64,000 nt of DNA from Ga0077555 sp050187415. Its GTDB lineage: Bacteria; Pseudomonadota; Alphaproteobacteria; Rhizobiales; Hyphomicrobiaceae. The translations under genes and the position numbers were made by a program. How positions within the stretch are numbered: the first letter of the stretch is position 1; each line of letters begins with the position of its first letter. The notes under the pieces are model-generated. The model was not told where the DNA came from and ran no database searches. It saw nothing but the letters and a program-made list of their open reading frames with translations. The stretch covers positions 1 to 64,000 of the forward strand of contig JBFWXN010000020.1 in assembly GCA_050187415.1 (NCBI GenBank). Direction: 5' to 3'. Positions 62,289 through 64,000 of this stretch are shown piece after piece.

Positions 62289-62407
62289 GCCCGGACGGCC
62301 GAGCCCGGCGCGTGGGGGTCGCCCGGATCGCGATATTTCATCTATCTCGCGGACCGAAAACATGGGTACTTGAGCGCAATCCACCATTTGTCGCCACGAG
62401 AGCCCCG

Positions 62408-63103
62408 ATGATCGAGATGTACGACCTCGCCGCTGCCGATCCCGCGGTGCGCTTCAGTCCCTACTGCTGGCGCACGCGCATGGCGCTCGCGCACAAGGGC
62501 CTCGAGGTGGCCACGATCGCCTGGCGCTTCACCAATCGCGACGCTCTCGCCTTCTCCGGGCAAGGTCGCGTGCCCGTGATCCGCGATGGAAAGACTGTCG
62601 TGTTCGATAGCTGGGAAATCGCCCGATATCTCGAACGGCAGTACCCCGACCGGCCGTCGCTGTTCGGCGGGCCGAAGGGCGAAGCGCACGCGCGCTTCCT
62701 CAACTGCTGGGCGGACGGTGTACTCAACCCGGGCCTCATCAGATTGGTGATCGGCGACGTTTACGCGGTGATCGCGGAACAGGATCGCGACTACTTCCTG
62801 ACGTCGCGCACGGCGCGTTTCGGGGCGCCGCCCGATCGGGTCCAGGCCACGCGCGACGAAAGCGTCGCGGGTTTTCGCCAGAGCCTGGCGCCGCTGCGCA
62901 CCACGCTCGAAGCCCAGAGCTTCCTCGGCGGCGACGAGCCGAGCTACGCAGACTACATTGTCTTCGGAGGCTTCATGTGGGCACGCAACGTCAGCGACTT
63001 CGAAACGCTCGAGGCATCGGACCCGATCGCCGCATGGCGCGAGCGCATGCTCGACCTGCACGGCGGGCTCGGCCGGAATGCACCACGCGCACGAAGCACG
63101 TAA
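62408..63103 (+). CDS. Glutathione S-transferase family protein
   Basis: The 231-residue protein has a thioredoxin-like N-terminal domain (RFSPYCWRTRMALAHKGLEV, with the SPYCW active-site region near 17; VPVIRDGKTVVFDSWEIARYLE near 58) and an all-helical C-terminal domain. The cis-Pro VPVI and the DSWEI motif bind the gamma-glutamyl part of glutathione. It is similar to beta-etherase/LigE-like and other alphaproteobacterial GSTs; the substrate is unknown. ATG at 62408 is chosen, since the upstream extension has no GST features. Confidence 0.88.
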   Translation: MIEMYDLAAADPAVRFSPYCWRTRMALAHKGLEVATIAWRFTNRDALAFSGQGRVPVIRDGKTVVFDSWEIARYLERQYPDRPSLFGGPKGEAHARFLNCWADGVLNPGLIRLVIGDVYAVIAEQDRDYFLTSRTARFGAPPDRVQATRDESVAGFRQSLAPLRTTLEAQSFLGGDEPSYADYIVFGGFMWARNVSDFETLEASDPIAAWRERMLDLHGGLGRNAPRARST

Positions 63104-63169
63104 GATGCCATCCAGCCGGATTGGATAGGTGGCACGCCGTTCGCCCACACCAGCCAAAGGACGTTCGAC

Positions 63170-63850
63170 ATGGTACGCATTCCCGTCAAAGCCTGCGTTT
63201 TCGACGCCTACGGTACGCTGTTCGACTTCGCATCGGCAGCGAATGCATGTAGCGACGTGCTCGGGGACAAGACCGGCGCCGTCACCGCGATGTGGCGCGA
63301 CAAGCAGCTCCAATACACATGGCTTCGCGGCCTGCAGGGCCTGCACGCCGATTTCTGGCAGGTGACCGGCGACGGCCTCGACTACACGCTGGACACGCTG
63401 GGGCTCACCGATCCGCAGTTGCGCGAGCGATTGATGGGCCTCTACCTGCGACTGGCCACGTTCCCCGAGGTCCCCGGCGTGCTGAAGGCCCTGAAGGCTG
63501 AAGGCTACGCCACGGCCATTCTTTCGAACGGCTCGCCGCGCATGCTGACGAGCGTCGTCGAGGGCGCGGGTATCGGCGCGCTGCTCGACCATGTGATCTC
63601 CGTCGAGGAGGTCGGCGTCTTCAAGCCGTCACCCCGCGTCTACCAGCGGTGCTGCGAGGTGATGGGCGTCACCGCCGGCGAGATCGCCTTCCAATCGTCG
63701 AACGCGTGGGATGCCTGGGCGGCCTCGGCATTCGGCATGCGCGTCTTCTGGTGCAACCGCTACGGTCAGCGGCCCGAGCGGATGCCGGGCCAACCCGACG
63801 CCGAGATGCGCTCACTCGGCGAGTTGCCGGGATTGATCGTGCGCCAGTGA
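63170..63850 (+). CDS. L-2-haloacid dehalogenase (type II, HAD superfamily)
   Basis: The 226-residue HAD hydrolase starts with the nucleophile motif VFDAYGTLFD (catalytic Asp near 11), has the Arg-bearing MWRDKQLQYTWLRGL near 41, LSNGSPRML near 118, the Lys motif VFKPSPRVY near 150 and SSNAWDAWAASAFGMRVFWCNR near 173. This set is that of L-2-haloacid dehalogenases, which hydrolyse L-2-chloropropionate and similar acids with inversion. It could act on another small phosphate or halo acid. It is the last complete gene of the window. Confidence 0.92.
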   Translation: MVRIPVKACVFDAYGTLFDFASAANACSDVLGDKTGAVTAMWRDKQLQYTWLRGLQGLHADFWQVTGDGLDYTLDTLGLTDPQLRERLMGLYLRLATFPEVPGVLKALKAEGYATAILSNGSPRMLTSVVEGAGIGALLDHVISVEEVGVFKPSPRVYQRCCEVMGVTAGEIAFQSSNAWDAWAASAFGMRVFWCNRYGQRPERMPGQPDAEMRSLGELPGLIVRQ

Positions 63851-64000
63851 CGGCGGCGACCGCGCATTCACGGATGCGAGCAGAAGAGCGGCCAATCGGC
63901 ACGTGCGGCTGCCTCGCGCAAAGGTGAACCGGCCCTGCCTCGCCATCTCCCCATTCCGGTCCTATCACGCCGCGCATGATGTATCGCGTAACTGCGGGGC

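Overview
This window is high-GC DNA with dense bacterial coding, frequent GTG and TTG starts, and a gene repertoire that fits an alphaproteobacterium, most likely in or near the Hyphomicrobiales. The family-level guess is inference: it rests on the DUF2793 phage/GTA-type fibre gene, the paired hydantoinase/oxoprolinase genes, the 2-hydroxyacyl-CoA lyase / family III CoA-transferase region and the coaD-cyclophilin-cyclophilin order. No ribosomal RNA, insertion sequence, transposase or CRISPR array was seen.

Region 1 (about 0.1 to 31.5 kb) is a large Wzx/Wzy-type exopolysaccharide locus on both strands. It holds a polyprenyl-phosphate sugar-1-phosphate transferase that primes synthesis, a WecG/TagA-type and several GT4 and GT2 glycosyltransferases, a Wzx flippase, a Wzy/ligase-like polymerase, a Wzc-like copolymerase/tyrosine kinase, a Wza-like export lipoprotein, three acyl/acetyltransferases and a GH9 glucanase. 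The nucleotide-sugar section (22.2 to 31.5 kb) has a glucose-1-phosphate cytidylyltransferase, an SDR epimerase fused to a sugar C-methyltransferase, two more C-methyltransferase-like proteins, GalE and a UDP-glucuronate decarboxylase. The product is probably an acylated heteropolysaccharide with xylose and possibly a branched or methylated sugar. Several spacers of 0.3 to 0.7 kb without recognisable genes separate its transcription units.

Region 2 (31.8 to 45.2 kb) begins with tRNA-Gln(CUG). It continues with a hydantoinase/oxoprolinase pair (HyuA, HyuB), a rhodanese-type sulfurtransferase, a VWA-protein/J-domain-protein pair, a membrane-anchored unknown, catalase-peroxidase KatG, an MlrC-like M81 metallopeptidase and an aldehyde dehydrogenase.

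Region 3 (45.5 to 48.6 kb) is a small phage- or GTA-like island: a DUF2793 fibre/spike protein, two long GC-rich hairpins and a small partner gene, with no other virion genes nearby.

Region 4 (48.6 to 57.8 kb) looks catabolic. It carries a 3-hydroxybutyrate-dehydrogenase-like SDR, a ThDP enzyme of the oxalyl-CoA decarboxylase / 2-hydroxyacyl-CoA lyase family, a D-2-hydroxyacid dehydrogenase, a lipocalin-like protein, a cupin, a family III CoA-transferase, two tandem Lin0512-family proteins and an MFS exporter. CoA activation followed by C-C cleavage of a 2-hydroxy acid is a coherent hypothesis.

Region 5 (57.8 to 64 kb) is mostly housekeeping: LysE exporter, CoaD, two cyclophilins (one exported, one cytoplasmic), BioY, a NamZ/DUF1343 protein, a glutathione transferase and a type II haloacid dehalogenase.

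The most interesting observations are the epimerase-methyltransferase fusion in a run of three methyltransferase domains, the lyase/CoA-transferase region, the tandem Lin0512 pair whose second copy has lost the family's conserved histidine, the isolated DUF2793 locus with its hairpins, and a 21-bp-phased repeat upstream of the priming transferase.
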